From NCBI RefSeq assembly GCF_024679245.1, contig NC_090174.1, forward strand, positions 13,680,850 to 13,744,849: a DNA stretch of 64,000 nt, read 5' to 3'. The DNA comes from Pseudorasbora parva. Lineage: Eukaryota > Chordata > Actinopteri > Cypriniformes > Gobionidae. How positions within the stretch are numbered: position 1 is the stretch's first letter; every line of letters begins with the position of its first letter. Of the stretch, positions 1 through 11,421 are shown one piece after another. The position numbers were made by a program, and so were the translations under genes. The notes under the pieces were generated by a model. That model had not been told where the DNA came from, did not search any database, and saw only the letters and a list, made by a program, of their open reading frames with translations.

Positions 1-901
1 CATACTAATACTGTGTTTGACCCCCTTTCGCCTTCAGATCTGCCTTAATTCGACGTGGCATTGATTCAACAATGTGCTGAAAGCATTCTTTAGAAATGTT
101 GGCCCATATTGATAGGATAGCATCTTGCAGTTGATGGAGATTTGTGGGACGCACATCCAGGGCACGAAGCTCCCGTTCCACCACATCCCAAAGATGCTCT
201 ATTGGGTTGAGATCTGGTGACTGTGGGGGCCATTTTAGTACAGTGGACTCATTGTCATGTTCAAGAAACCAATCTGAAATGATTCAAGCTTTGTGACATG
301 GTGCATTATCCTGCTGGAAGTAGCCATCAGAGGATGGGTACATGGTGGTCATAAAGGGATGGACATGGTCAGAAACAATGCTCAGGTAGGCGTGGCATTT
401 AAACGATGCACAATTGCAGTAAGGGGCCTAAAGTGTGCCACTAAACATCCCCCACACAATTTTTCCAGTCTTCAACTGTCCAAGTTTGGTGAGCTTGTGC
501 AAATTGTAGCCTCTTTTTTTCTATTTGTAGTGGAGATGAGTGGTACCCGGTGGGGTCTTCTGCTGTTGTAGCCCATCTGCCTCAAGGTTGAGCGTGTTGT
601 GGCTTCACAAATGCTTTGCTGCATACCTCGGTTGTAACGAGTGGTTATTTCAGTCAAAGTTGCTCTTCTATCAGCTTAAATCAGTCGGCCCATTCTCATC
701 TGACCTCTAGCATCAACAAGGCATTTTCACCCACAGGACTGCCACATTCTGAATGTTTTTCCCTTTTCACAGCATTATTTGTAAACCCTAGAAATGGTTG
801 TGTATGAAAATCCCAGTAACTGAGCAGATTTTCAGCCGGTCTGAAATACTCAGAACGGCCCGTCTGGCACCAACAATCATGCCACACTCAAAATTGCTTA
901 A

Positions 902-1598
902 AGGGGGGGTGAAACACTCAGTTTCAGTCAGTGTCATGTCAATCTTGAGTACCTATAGAGTAGCATTGCATCCTGCATATCTCCGAAAAGTCTTTATTTT
1001 TTTAATAATTATATAAGAAAGATGCGCTGTTCCGAGTCTTTCCGAAAAAAGCCGAGCGGGTGGGGGCGTATCGTGTGAGCGGAGCTAAATAATGACGTGT
1101 GCGCGCTGCTGCTATTGTGTTGAGTCGAGTGCGTCGTAAAGCTGTGTCATCCCTAACAGCGGGAAAAACTTTATTCAAAATAAAAATATGGCTTTTAATC
1201 AGATACAGCCATACATCTATGATCCGGAATCAGACCCAGAGGCTGCAGTTGAACAGGAGCAGCAGCAAAAACGACTAGAGCAGGACGTCTCTATGTGGTA
1301 CAAGTTATACACTAACTATATAATATGCTTAGCGACTTGTGTTATTTACATATTTATACTTGAATTATATCGTCGTATTTTTGTCTTTGAAGGTGTACAT
1401 GTGAGAAGTGCAGTTGTGCATGATCGCAAAAAACTTGCCGAAACTTATGACTAACCGGAAGTAGTATTTTTGACAAAGAAATACTCCCATCAAACGTCCA
1501 CCTTAACTTTTGAAACTTTGTCCATGTTTAGTATGGGAATCCAAGTCTTTAACAGTGTAAAAAGATCAGTATGCATGAAACAGCATTTCACCCCCCCT
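902..1598 (+). mobile_element. TTAA-flanked non-autonomous DNA transposon, copy 1
   Basis: The element begins AGGGGGGGTGAAA and ends with the inverse, TTTCACCCCCCCT. It is flanked by TTAA at 898-901 and 1599-1602. The Tc1 sequence on both sides joins exactly when the element and one TTAA are removed, which proves the insertion boundaries. A TTAA target duplication is typical of the piggyBac and Kolobok superfamilies; the G-rich terminus makes me favour Kolobok. A second copy in the opposite orientation lies at 3979-5143. Confidence 0.85.
1188..1297 (+). pseudogene. First coding exon of a P2X7-like element-borne protein (fragment)
   Basis: The exon lies inside the TTAA element. The ATG at 1188 opens an acidic, Gln/Glu-rich segment (IQPYIYDPESDPEAA, then DVSMW) that resembles the start of the multi-copy fish proteins named P2X7-like, which carry the cytosolic domain of the P2X7 receptor. 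The reading frame stays open to 1454. After codon 36, however, it runs into AT-rich sequence coding hydrophobic residues directly at a GTACAAGT, so I read 1298 as a splice donor and the tail as intron. The second copy of the element has GT at the same place. The cysteine-rich downstream domain is absent, so this is a deletion derivative. The family call is from memory. Confidence 0.4.
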
Positions 1599-1767
1599 TT
1601 AAATCACCTTTCTTTCCCATTCTGACATTCTGTTTAGAGTTCAGGAGATTATCTTGACCAGGACCACACCCCTAAATACATTGAAGCAACTGTCATGTGT
1701 TTGATTAGATAATTGCATTAATGAGAAATTGAACAGGTGTTCCTAATAATCCTTTAGGTGAGTGTAT

Positions 1768-3760
1768 ATTGCCACATATAGCTTACCACAAAGCAGCTAG
1801 CTGATCTTAAAGTTGTTAATCGTATGCACATTTTCCTTTACACAGTGGCTGAAAATGTTAAAATATAACTATTATTCTCAAAAAGTGGGAGGACAAAGTG
1901 GGGGACAGCATGTCCCTCAGTTATAATGGTTGCTACACCTCTGCCTGTCCCAGTGCAAACACTGCAGAGGAAGCAGCTCAGCTTTAATCTTGTAAAGACA
2001 CACAGATGGATCTCCTTATTCATGATCTTCATGACCGCATCCTCATCATTGGAACTGGTAGAGCTGTAATTTCCATCCACTTCAAAATGCATTAAATTTT
2101 AGCTTATGTTAAACTGGACCAACATTGAAGATAATAGACAGTAAGACTGCTGTTCAAGAGTTGTGTGTGCATGTATTGGTGTAATGTGTCCTTGCTTATA
2201 CTGTCCACTCCAGCTCTGCCAGACCTTCAGGGCTTTCAGGACTCTGGCCTGAACATTGAGGGCTGAGTTGGGGCCCTCTCTCTGTGTCTGTGTGGCCAAA
2301 TAAAAATAACCTCTTGACACTTTTATGGCAGGACACAGTTGTGTGGATTTATGCTGCTTGTTTTCGCACAGTTTAGAGTGAGACTGTCCAGGGCCAAAGG
2401 CTTAAAGCCTCTGTCAGCACATATTAAATGTTTATGCTGTTTGTCTCACACACTTGTCCTTTTATTTGAAACCAATTGACTCTTAGCCTTTGTGCTAGCA
2501 ATCCCAATATGCGTCCTATTTCGACATGACCCTCATTGATCTCAGTATTTTAAATGATGTGTGGCATCCATTAATATCTGAGCCCAAACAAAGAGCTAAA
2601 TTATCAATGCTGTGATAGAATTAGGTAGAACTGTGAATTTTCCAAGCAGGACATATTCCTGGATCAACATTCTTGTTGGCCATGGATAAACATTCAAACG
2701 TACAAGAAGAGTACGGTTCCACAACAGAGGCCCACTACCAACATTAATAAACTGTCTGGTTTTTCAAGAGCAGTTTTGGGTTTGGTTATAAATCTTGACA
2801 GAACCAGTCAAGGGTGCATTACCAAAAGACAACTTTGGTCAAAAACCGTTCCGTCATTACCAAAAGAGTTCATTGGAACTTGCAACCAAAGTTGGCTAAC
2901 AATGCTTTTGGGAAACACACCCCTTGTCGGGTCACAGGGTCTCATTTATGCCTGTGTATAACTCTGCACCCTGTATTTATCTCCCAGCATATTAGTGGAG
3001 GCCAATAACACATTTTATTATTGTACATTCTTTAATACTTTTTGGTCTTTTGGTGTATTTTTTGCTGACACAGTGTGATGCATTTATTGTGGTAATTGAG
3101 GTTAAGCAGTTTTATCAAAGGTTGCCATATGGCCCTTGAACCTATAACCTCACCTTTACAAGCGCAGATCAAAAGCAGATTTGAGAGTTGAAAGTTCTGT
3201 GTATTTATTGTGTTTAAGGTTTATATCACACTGACTTTCAGAAGAGGGTAACCGCAAAGCCATAGATTTAAACCGCAGGGTCCAAAGACCCCATAATGGA
3301 TCTCAGATGGATGAAATGGATTTATTGTTGAGGACATTATTTTAACATTTAATATTTAGACAGCTTCGAGCTTAGTGTCTGCTACTGTACATAAGTAGAT
3401 ATATTCCAAATCCTAAATTTAATGTAACCTCAGGTGGCTGATTTGTAACAATCTTCATAGACAAATCTTGAAAAGAAACTCAACTCACTATTGATTCCAA
3501 CAGAATTTGACGTTAGCAAATTGCTAAGCTAATTACAAGTACAAAATGTCACATCAGATAATGCCTTTTTTGTTTTTACTTACAGTACAGCAATCATAAC
3601 CGTGAAGTTTTTTTACGTGTGAAATACCTCATTCTGAATAAAAATTAAATTGCAAAATTCAATGCAATTCTCTCAACCATCATCTTTGATTAATGTTTTC
3701 ACTGAGATTGTTGCAGTACATTCTGGGATTTCTTTCTCTAATAAGGATCTATACGATGTT
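1768..3760. other. No gene recognised; low-copy AT-rich DNA
   Basis: I see no convincing exon, RNA gene or transposon terminus here. Short open frames (for example at 1838-2092 and 2099-2320 on the minus strand) have no recognisable domain and look like chance. Confidence 0.5.
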
Positions 3761-5524
3761 GGGTGCATCTCAAATGGAAGGCTGCATCCTACCGAGAATG
3801 TGTCCGTCCTAGTCCAGTCCTTCTGAGGCTTGTGGCTATAGCATCCTTCTCAGCAATTAAACCCTAGAATGAGACATGAGACATGACACGCACGTCCCCG
3901 TCCCCGTGGTCATTACATGAAAACACTATTTAATCTTAATTTTAGAAAAATACTTTGTATCAAAAATCTTTATATTAAAGGGAGGGTGAAATGCTGTTTC
4001 ATGCATACTGAGCTTTTTACCTGTTAAAGACTTGGATTCCCATCCTGAACATAGACAAAGTTTCATAAACTAATGTTGGACGTTTGATGGAGTATTTCTG
4101 TGTTAAAAATACTCCTTCCGGTTTCTCACAAGTTTCGGAGAGTTTTTTTGTCGAGTATGGCTCGACTTGACGTGAACAGAGCGGAAGGTCCTTGTATGGG
4201 CCGCACGCGTGACTAGAGCGAGAGAGGAAATGCACGCCCATAAACACTCTCTCAGGTGCAGATCCAGTCGATCCAGGCGCCGCGCTCTACTTTATTCCTA
4301 TGGGTGACATGACATCAAGCGACTTCCACGCTTCAGCACAGCATTCTGGGAAGGCAGCGCTGCATTTGAACCGATTTGAACGCAGAAATGACGGGAAGCT
4401 TCACAACATCACTTCAGTCGCGTCTCAAAAGTGGATCTCCACCGTTCACTGCTGTCAGGACTTTACCAAATCATACCAAAGAAGTGTGTTTTTGACGGAG
4501 CGGTCCCAGCGATAAAGGTTCGGTCCTGCTTTGGAAGCAGCCGGTGAGTAAAACTGCTTCAAATGCCTATGCTGTTGGCTATCGTCGCATGATCAAACAT
4601 CAGTAAACGACACGATCGCGTGCTTCGTCATTCAAATGCGCTAACGGACTCCATTGTTGTTCTATGTATAACGTTACACTAGTCTGACGTGCAAAACCGT
4701 TTTGCTTGCTACTGCTAAGGTCGAGTCGCGTACAATAGTCCATAAACCAAATCATGTCCTCATAAACTGAGAGTAAACACACACAAATGTTGACAGGCCA
4801 CTAAATACAGTCCATACCACAGAGACGGACGTCCTGCTGTTGCTGTTTCTCCTGTTCAATTTATTTCAGACTCCGAATGATTCTGGATTATCTATTAGCT
4901 GAGCTCGATAGCCATGAGTTTCTCCACGCTTGAGGACGTCACCGCTCGTCATTCTTTAGCTCCGCCCACAGGATACGCCTCCAGGCGCTCGGTTTTTTTC
5001 CGGAAAGGCTCGGTACAGCCCATATTTCTTTTATAAATATAATAAAACTAAAGACTTTTCGGAGATATGAAGGATGCAATACTACTCTATAGGTACTCAA
5101 GATTGACATGAGATTGACTGAAACTGAGTGTTTCACCCCCCCTTTAACTGGCTTTTATTAGTACAGTGAAAGACAGCCGTCTACAGTCTCCCAGTGGCTT
5201 ATATTATTGCCATTTTAGTGTTATTTGATTTATTTACTGCAAATCAAAAGATAACATCTATGCTTTCATTTTAAGCTCAGTACTGACTCGTTTTCCATCA
5301 GTTAATTTTCGTGAATTGGAATTGTGTACACAGTATTGTGGGGGATTTAAAGCCACAAAGAATACATTCGATGCATCCTTCAAAACAGGCTGAATGAAGG
5401 GCGCAAAATGTAGGCTGCCTTCGAAGGATACTTCAATTTAAGATGGCCTTCAACAACGTCTGATGACGTGGCAGCCGAGATATGCAGCCTTCATAGCTAG
5501 CAGCCTTCCGTTTGAGAAACACCC
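3761..5524. mobile_element. Foldback DNA element split by a later insertion
   Basis: The left end GGGTGCATCTCAAATGGAAG is matched in inverted orientation at the right end (about 5500-5524, CTTCCGTTTGAGAAACACCC). The body (3781-3978 and 5148-5500) is interrupted by TTAA element copy 2. No target duplication is evident, so the exact ends are uncertain by a few bases. A related sequence occurs around 25670-25800. Confidence 0.55.
3979..5143 (-). mobile_element. TTAA-flanked non-autonomous DNA transposon, copy 2
   Basis: This is the same family as 902-1598 but inverted and longer (1165 bp). It is flanked by TTAA at 3975-3978 and 5144-5147. Its right end read on the minus strand matches the left end of copy 1 for more than 90 bp with few differences. 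On the minus strand near 4830-4860 a degraded version of the P2X7-like exon is visible (a Glu/Gln-rich stretch, then QQDV) followed by a GT at the same position as in copy 1. No intact reading frame remains. Confidence 0.8.
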
Positions 5525-5627
5525 ATTGTCAAAAGGAGGTATTTTAGAAGCTGTGACACAGTTTTAGTTTTTCATGGACTTTTATCTTATATTCATCAAT
5601 CACATGTATTCCTTTGTTTGAATTTCC

Positions 5628-6239
5628 AATAACACTTTACAATACAGGTGCAATAATATGCATTAATTCATACTTAACTAATGCACAATCATGAGTTAAT
5701 GTATGACTCATGGTGAACTAAACCATTTATTCATGATTACTGCATCAGCAACTAATGAAGATACATGTTTAAAGTAATCATTCAGTTGTTATTAGTTAAA
5801 TGTGTCATAATTGACAATATTAATTCAAAACCCATATGCACAAATACATATTACTTAATCAATTAGTTAATAATCATGTGCCTCAACAAGTAAATTCATA
5901 ACATAATGACACCTTTATAAATCATTAGCTAATGATTAATTAAAGCAGACAACTGGAAGTTGAAATGCATGGCTTTAAACCGTTGTGGTAATTAACACAT
6001 TAATTTACATTATAGTTAATATAATATGTTAATATGTGGTTAATACATTATGACACAATTAACTACAATTTAATGATTACTTAATCTATTAATCATGTAG
6101 AATCTTCATTAGTTGCTGATGCAGTAATGATTAATAAATGGGTTAGTTCACCAAAGTCATACATTAACTCATGATTATCTATGCATTAGTTAAGCATGAA
6201 TTAATGCAAATTACTGCACCCGTATTGTAAAGTGTTATC
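5628..6239. mobile_element. Foldback MITE, complete copy (AACACTTTACAAT ends)
   Basis: The ends AACACTTTACAATAC and GTATTGTAAAGTGTT are inverse of each other, and the inverted similarity extends about 150 bp inward through ATGCATTAATTCAT and ACTGCATCAGCAACTAATG blocks. It has no coding capacity and very high AT content. A second, interrupted copy starts immediately to its right. Confidence 0.75.
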
Positions 6240-7040
6240 GAATTGGTAACACTTTACAATACGGGTGCACTAATATGCATTAATTCATGCTTAATTAATG
6301 CACTGATAATATTGAGTTAATGCATTACTAATGATGAACTAACCCATTTATTAAAGGGCTGATGAATTGAGGAATCAACTTTCCCTTGAGCTTTTGATAT
6401 ATAAAAGGTCATGGTGATTTAAGAATATCCTCTAAGTTTCGGAGCTGAAAACTTCCTTGTTAGTCAAAGAAAATCTTTTATAGACACCAGGCCCAGCAAA
6501 CGGTCCTGTGCTTTATACTGACGTCAGTGCACGAAGAAACACCGCCTCTTACAGCACGTCTAATCTAGTAGTCTCGCCCACCGACTCATGGAGCTGATCG
6601 GCTCGTGCTAGCTGGTCAACAACAATAAATAGGCCGAAGAAGATTAAGATATTGCGCTATTCCTGGTTGTAGAAGAACATAGATCGTTTAGCTTATGTGT
6701 ACGTGTCTAACAGAGCATTCCACAATATTATTATTATTCACAAGCCCTGTGATCAAGATAATCATTCTGGTTGCTGCTCCCTCATTCTCGCCTCTCTCAT
6801 GTCACTGAACTGACAGCGGAGCTTAAGCTCATTAAATATGCAAATCATATCCAATCCTATCCGTGGGCGTTTACTTCCAAGTCTCCAGTGCAGCACACCC
6901 ATCAAAACCCAGCGTTCAGAAGAGAGCCTCAAAAACAGTGTAGAAAATAGCCTATTACTTATTAGTTATGATGTTTTTGAATGTAAAAACCACACAAAAA
7001 TGATTAGACCTCAGACAACAGTATAAAAATATAAAAACAT

Positions 7041-7376
7041 TTCGGTTACGTATGTAACCCTCGTTCCCTGAAAGAGGGAACGGAGACGTACGTCGGACTG
7101 ACTGATGAATTGGGATCACTTCTGGGAGCCCCTATCAGCTTCGAAATATAGAAAACGGGCCAATGAACATTGGCGTGCATGCTTTGCATATCGCATATTG
7201 CATATCGCACCCCGCCCCGCTGCGTGGGTATAAAGCGGAAGCTTTATTGTTTTTCACTGAGGAACCGGACCCGTTGCTCGAGCTGCAGTGATGGTACAGC
7301 AACTGTGGTGATGGGACGTACGTCTCCGTTCCCTCCTTCAGGGAACAAGGGTTACATACGTGACCGAGACATTCCC
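7041..7376. mobile_element. DIRS terminal cassette bounded by inverted palindromic modules
   Basis: The left edge holds a near-palindrome GGTTACGTATGTAACC followed by the hairpin GTTCCCTGAAAGAGGGAAC. The right edge (about 7318-7376) holds the same module inverted (GTTCCCTCCTTCAGGGAAC, then GGTTACATACGTGACC). Between them lies this family's terminal repeat with its TATA box and a short leader. To the right another terminal-repeat start (7370-7430) follows in the opposite sense. A structurally equivalent unit, with the other family's terminal repeat, is at 22905-23215. Confidence 0.6.
7086..7242 (+). repeat. DIRS 1 left inverted terminal repeat with TATA box
   Basis: It matches the right terminal repeat in inverted orientation over about 150 bp. 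The main difference is an extra 15-bp duplication (CATATCGCATATTG) near 7190. TATAAA at 7229-7234 lies inside it, so transcription from this end would run rightward, opposite to the element's own genes. Confidence 0.8.
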
Positions 7377-8016
7377 TTTCAGTAGGTCAAGTTCGACATA
7401 CGTTAGACTGACTGACGAATTGGGATCCCTATGGAAAACGCCACAGTTACTACCACTTCCAGCACCCTGCTGGAGTCCCTCGGACCCCGTCTAAGCGGGT
7501 GGGGAATTTCCTGCAGGGAGAGTCACACTGGCATCCCACAAGACCCAAACAGTGGAATGTTGGATAACGCTGGGAAAGCGTGCCCCTGGAGGCTGCTGCG
7601 GAAGCCACACTACCCCGAAAGGGGATACCATGTTGAAATTACACATATGGACTGACCGTGGGCAGTACAACATACGTGAGTCCCAGGGGTGGCCCCGGCC
7701 CTGTTGGGCGGGGGACAGTCACCGCACTGAGGGAAAGGACCGGGCTCGCCGTAGGGAGCTGTACCATAGAGAATACACATATGGGACCGCCGTGGGGGTC
7801 ACTACATATGAAACCCAGCCTAACACAAGTTCCACAATGCATATAAGTGTTAGACCTGGCGTCAGACGCTCCGCCACATCTGACTGCCGCGGGTTGCGGA
7901 GGACTCGACAGGGTTCGCCATACTGGGGAACTCGACTGGAGCGTATAAGCGCACGTATCCGTTCCATGAGGAAGGGAGTGGCGCAGCAAGCCGACACTAG
8001 AACAGGCACTACGGTG

Positions 8017-9009
8017 CTACCGACTATGAGAAGTGAGTACACAGGAAGATACCGGTTCTTCAGGTATGCTATAGAATCTAGCGAACGTGTTGGGTGTCGC
8101 CCAGCCTGCGCAGCTCTACAAATATCTGTAAGCGAGGCGCCACGAGCCAGCTCCCAGGAGGAGGCTACACCCCTGGTGGAGTGGGCTCTAATCCCGAGCG
8201 GGCAGGGCACGTCTTGGGACTCATACGCCAAGACAATGGCATCCACTATCCAGTGCGCCATCCTCTGCTTGGAGACAGCCTTTCCCTTCTGCTGGCCTCC
8301 GTAACAGACAAAGAGCTGCTCTGAGGTCCTAAAACTTTGCGTTCTGTCCACATAAGTCCGAAGGGCTCGGACAGGACAGAGAAAAGCCAGGGCTGGGTCT
8401 GCCGCCTCCGAAAGCAGCGCTTGCAGGCTCACAACCTGGTCCCGGGAAGGGAGTGGTGGGAACCTTGGGCACATATCTAGGCCAGGTTCTAAGGATTACG
8501 GCCTGATTATCAGTAGTTCGGCCCAAATTCCAGGCACGATTCATCGACCGAAAATGCCTGCAGGTCCCCTACCCTCTTGATAGAGGCCAATGCAGTCAGG
8601 AGTACTGTCTTTAGGGACAGAATTTTTAACTCCACTGACTGCAAAGGCCCAAAGGGAGGTCTCTAAAGTGCACAGAGCACCAGAGACAGGTCCCAAGAGG
8701 GTATAGAGGGGGGCGAGGCAGATTTAATCTCCTCGCGCCCCTCAGGAACCTGACAATCAGGTCATGCTTCCCCAAAGACTTACCTTCTACTAGTTCGTGA
8801 TTGGCAGCGATTGCGGCCACATACACCTTGAGGGTGGAGGGAGACAGCCTTCTCTCCAACCCATCTTGTAGAAAGGAAAGCACGGCCCCAACCGAACATC
8901 TTCGGGGGTCTTCTCGATGAGAAGAGCACCAGTCGACGAACAGGTTCCACTTCAATGCATAGAGGTGCCTCGTAGAGGGAGCTCTAGCAGAAGTGATGGT
9001 GTCTACCAC
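8017..9009 (-). pseudogene. DIRS 1 tyrosine recombinase pseudogene
   Basis: The product would recombine circular element DNA into the host genome. From the N-terminus on the minus strand, ARAPSTRHLYALKW and LSPSTLKVYVAAIAA mark the core-binding domain (about 8990-8770). CPVRALRTYVDRT and SEQLFVCYGG follow (about 8390-8320), then the catalytic motif HSTRG near 8170. The segment with the expected tyrosine, GWATPNTFARFY, is present only in another frame because of a 2-base insertion near 8108. The middle (8480-8640) is also frame-broken. The stop in the restored frame is at 8019-8017. The length is close to the usual family size of about 330 residues. It is non-functional as it stands. Confidence 0.8.
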
Positions 9010-9586
9010 AGCCTGGGGCCATCATTGGCGGTTGCCAGAGGGTGCCCCGTCTCTGAGTCAGGAGGTCCTTCCTCAGAGGAATGGGCAAGTACAGCGCCAC
9101 CAACAGGACCTGCTCCTCGTCCTCCCTGACCTTGCACAGTGTCTGTGCAAGAAGGCTCACTGGGGGAAACACATATTTGTGTAGGCCCTGGGGCCAGCTG
9201 TGCGGCAGCACATCCATGCCGAGGGTCCCCTTGGTCAGGGAATAAAACAACTGGCAAAACCTCAGATACTCCTGACTCCAAAACAGGAGGTGGCGGGCGA
9301 GTTGTGACATGCAATGGGAGTGTAGACCACCCTGTTTGTTGTTGTATGCTACAGCCGTAGTGCTGTCCGTACGGACCAGAACGTGCTTGCCCTGGAAGCG
9401 GCTCAGGGCAAGACGAACTGCTAACAACTCTAGGCAGTTGATGTGCCATTGCAGTTGAGGCCCCGTCCACAGACCTGAAACTGCAAGCCCATTGTACGTG
9501 GCACCCCAGCCAGTGCTAGAGCGTAGAAACGATCTGTGTCGAGGGAGAATCGAGACATGAAAGTACGTGTCCTTCAGGTCGATCAC
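8984..9586 (-). pseudogene. DIRS 1 reverse transcriptase/RNase H pseudogene with core deletion
   Basis: The frame opens with DLKDTYFHVSILP, the first aspartate motif of DIRS reverse transcriptase. It jumps within about 10 residues to TGWGATYNGLAVSGLWTG and INCLELLAVRLAL, which belong to the RNase H side. The catalytic YxDD-type motif and the palm are therefore deleted, about 1 kb missing by family comparison. RNase H motif residues remain in VRTDSTTAVAYNNKQGG. The C-terminal part overlaps the recombinase start, as is normal in DIRS elements. Confidence 0.75.
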
Positions 9587-10127
9587 TGCAAACCAATCTT
9601 GAGGACGGATGCACCTGAAGATGCATTTCTGCGTTCACATTCTGAATGGTAGTCTGTGAAGGGACCAGATCAAGAACCGCAGATCCATGCCCCCAGCCAC
9701 TGCACCAGTGGGCCCCCAGCCACTGCACCAGTGGGACCAACGGCACCACAGACGTACCTCTAGCGGGGCAGTGTAACAGCATGCAGGGACCCGACCCGGG
9801 CAGTGCGGAGGTGGCCCGTGTTGGGGTCTGCGTGCGCGTGGCAACACTTACCTGCTTCCACTGCTGGTGATTGGAGAGGTGCCTGAGGCATGGGAGCGTC
9901 GAACACCGCTCTCTTGGCACCCAGAAAATTTGGAAACTGCTCTTTTTGTGAACTTTTGGGTACCACTGGCCGTGGCCAGGGGCGGGACAGATGTAATTGT
10001 CACAAGGGAGCCCCCCGGCCCTCCTCCGGGGGGAGGAAGTGGTGCTGCTGCCACTTCCTGTCGAGCAGGATCCTCCATCTCTGGGTGGCCCGTCTCAGGG
10101 TCTGTTACGACGACGCTTGTCACCTGG
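9587..10127 (-). other. DIRS 1 degraded gag-pol junction
   Basis: The sequence is GC-rich, with no coherent reading frame. A 24-bp direct duplication (CCACTGCACCAGTGGG core) lies at about 9698-9745. By position it should hold the end of gag and the N-terminal part of the polymerase. Confidence 0.5.
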
Positions 10128-10798
10128 CTAGGCAGCGGCCTGAGTGGGCTGGGCGTCTTTCCCGCGGCCGGCTCCGCGCCTACGCCCGGGTGGAGGCCGC
10201 TGCGCTGCGGAGGGAGCGGGGGCAGAGGTGGGCAGGCGCCCTCGCCGATGGGCAGGCAGAGGTTCTGCCACCGGTGGCGGGGTGGAGGCAGCAGCGGCGG
10301 TGCTCCGTCTGCTTCTGGGCGGCCGAGAACTGCTGGGCAAAGCTCTCGACAGCGTCACTGAACAACCCAGCCGAAGAAATAGGGGAGTCCAGGAACCGGG
10401 TCTTATCGGTCTCCCTCATCAGAATCGGCCAGTCTTGAGCCAGAGATGCCCATCCTGGACCACCAAGGTGGACATCGCCTGGCCAATAGCACAGGCGCTG
10501 GTTTTCGTCACCCGTAGAGCGAGGTCCGTCGCCCGGAGGAGATCTGGGCCAGGACTATCCTTGTGCATGTCCATGAGTGCCTGTGCTTGATGCACCTGAA
10601 GCAACACCATGGCATGCAGGGCGGACACGGCCTGGCCACAGGACCTGTAGGCCTTCGCGGTCAGACCGGAAGAGACTCTACAGGCCCTGAACGGGAGCTT
10701 CAGGTCCCCACGCCAGCTGGAGGCGGACGTCGGACACAGTTGCATCGCGACGGCCCGCTCCACTGGCGGGAGACCCTCATACCCCCTGAGGACTGAAA

Positions 10799-10851
10799 CT
10801 CCCTGTAATACAGTTACTCCCTGTAATACAGTTACTCCCTGTAATACGGGG
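10799..10851. repeat. Tandem 18-bp repeat made of target duplication plus LTR end
   Basis: The unit CTCCCTGTAATACAGTTA occurs about 2.7 times, ending in a run of nine G. CTCCC is the target duplication, and TGTAATACAGTT is identical to the first 12 bp of the LTR at 11441. Confidence 0.75.
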
Positions 10852-11421
10852 GGGGGGCGATCACGGCGGCCGCGGCACCTGGGGGTAAGGACAGAGAGGC
10901 GAGAGAAATGTAGACGGGAGCACGAGGTGCCCGCGGACGAGAGAGGGGAGAGAGGGAAAAGAAAAAAAAGAAAGAGAGAAAAAAAAAATCTGGTCCGGTT
11001 CCCAGACACACTGCCGTTCGGCCCTCCGCCCGCCGAGAGGCTCTTCCTCGCGGTGCTGTGCGATGGCACTGGACGCCTGGTGGGCAGCTCGATCCTCCTC
11101 CGCCCCCTGGCGGCCGGCGGTGACTCCTCCTTCTGAGGGACCCGGCAGCGAGCCCCGCGCTCCCTGCTCCTCCCCTCTCAGGCGGATGGCAGCAGGCTCC
11201 GGCTCACGGCAAGCGCGGCGACTCCTCCGCTCCCTCTCGGACGGCAGCCACCCCACCTCGACCCAGGGGCACGGCAGCGAGGTCTCTGGCCCACCTTCCT
11301 CGCTCCAGCACCATCGCCTCGGGCAGCCCTCACGGTCTTTCAGCATCCGCGCTGCCCGAACTCCTCAGCACCGCGATCCCCCTCAGCAGCGAGGGCTCTC
11401 CGACAGCGCGTCCCTCCTTCC

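Larger units (their letters stand above)
5..1620 (-). pseudogene. Tc1-type transposase pseudogene
   Basis: On the minus strand an ATG at 1620-1618 is followed by a short MGKKG-like start. The body resumes left of the inserted element, and the stop codon is at 7-5. The block at about 200-300 encodes the DDE-domain stretch around 'SPDLNPIEHLW', typical of Tc1 transposases, which cut and paste DNA at TA sites. The frame is broken by the TTAA element (902-1598), by an internal deletion near 450 and by small indels, so no functional enzyme can be made. Confidence 0.75.
1..1767 (-). mobile_element. Tc1-like DNA transposon, decayed, cut by window start
   Basis: I recognise the sequence as a common cyprinid Tc1-type element. 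The right end (about 1735-1767) carries the family's terminal sequence, ending AGGTGAGTG next to TA, the usual Tc1/mariner target. The left terminus lies outside the window. The transposase reads on the minus strand. The element is split by a 697-bp TTAA-flanked insertion at 902-1598, and about 130 bp appear to be missing near 450 compared with the family sequence I remember. It is a fossil. Confidence 0.8.

Noticed and set aside
1188..1454. 88-residue protein with a C-terminal membrane segment
   Set aside because: The hydrophobic tail begins at a splice donor and is best read as intron.
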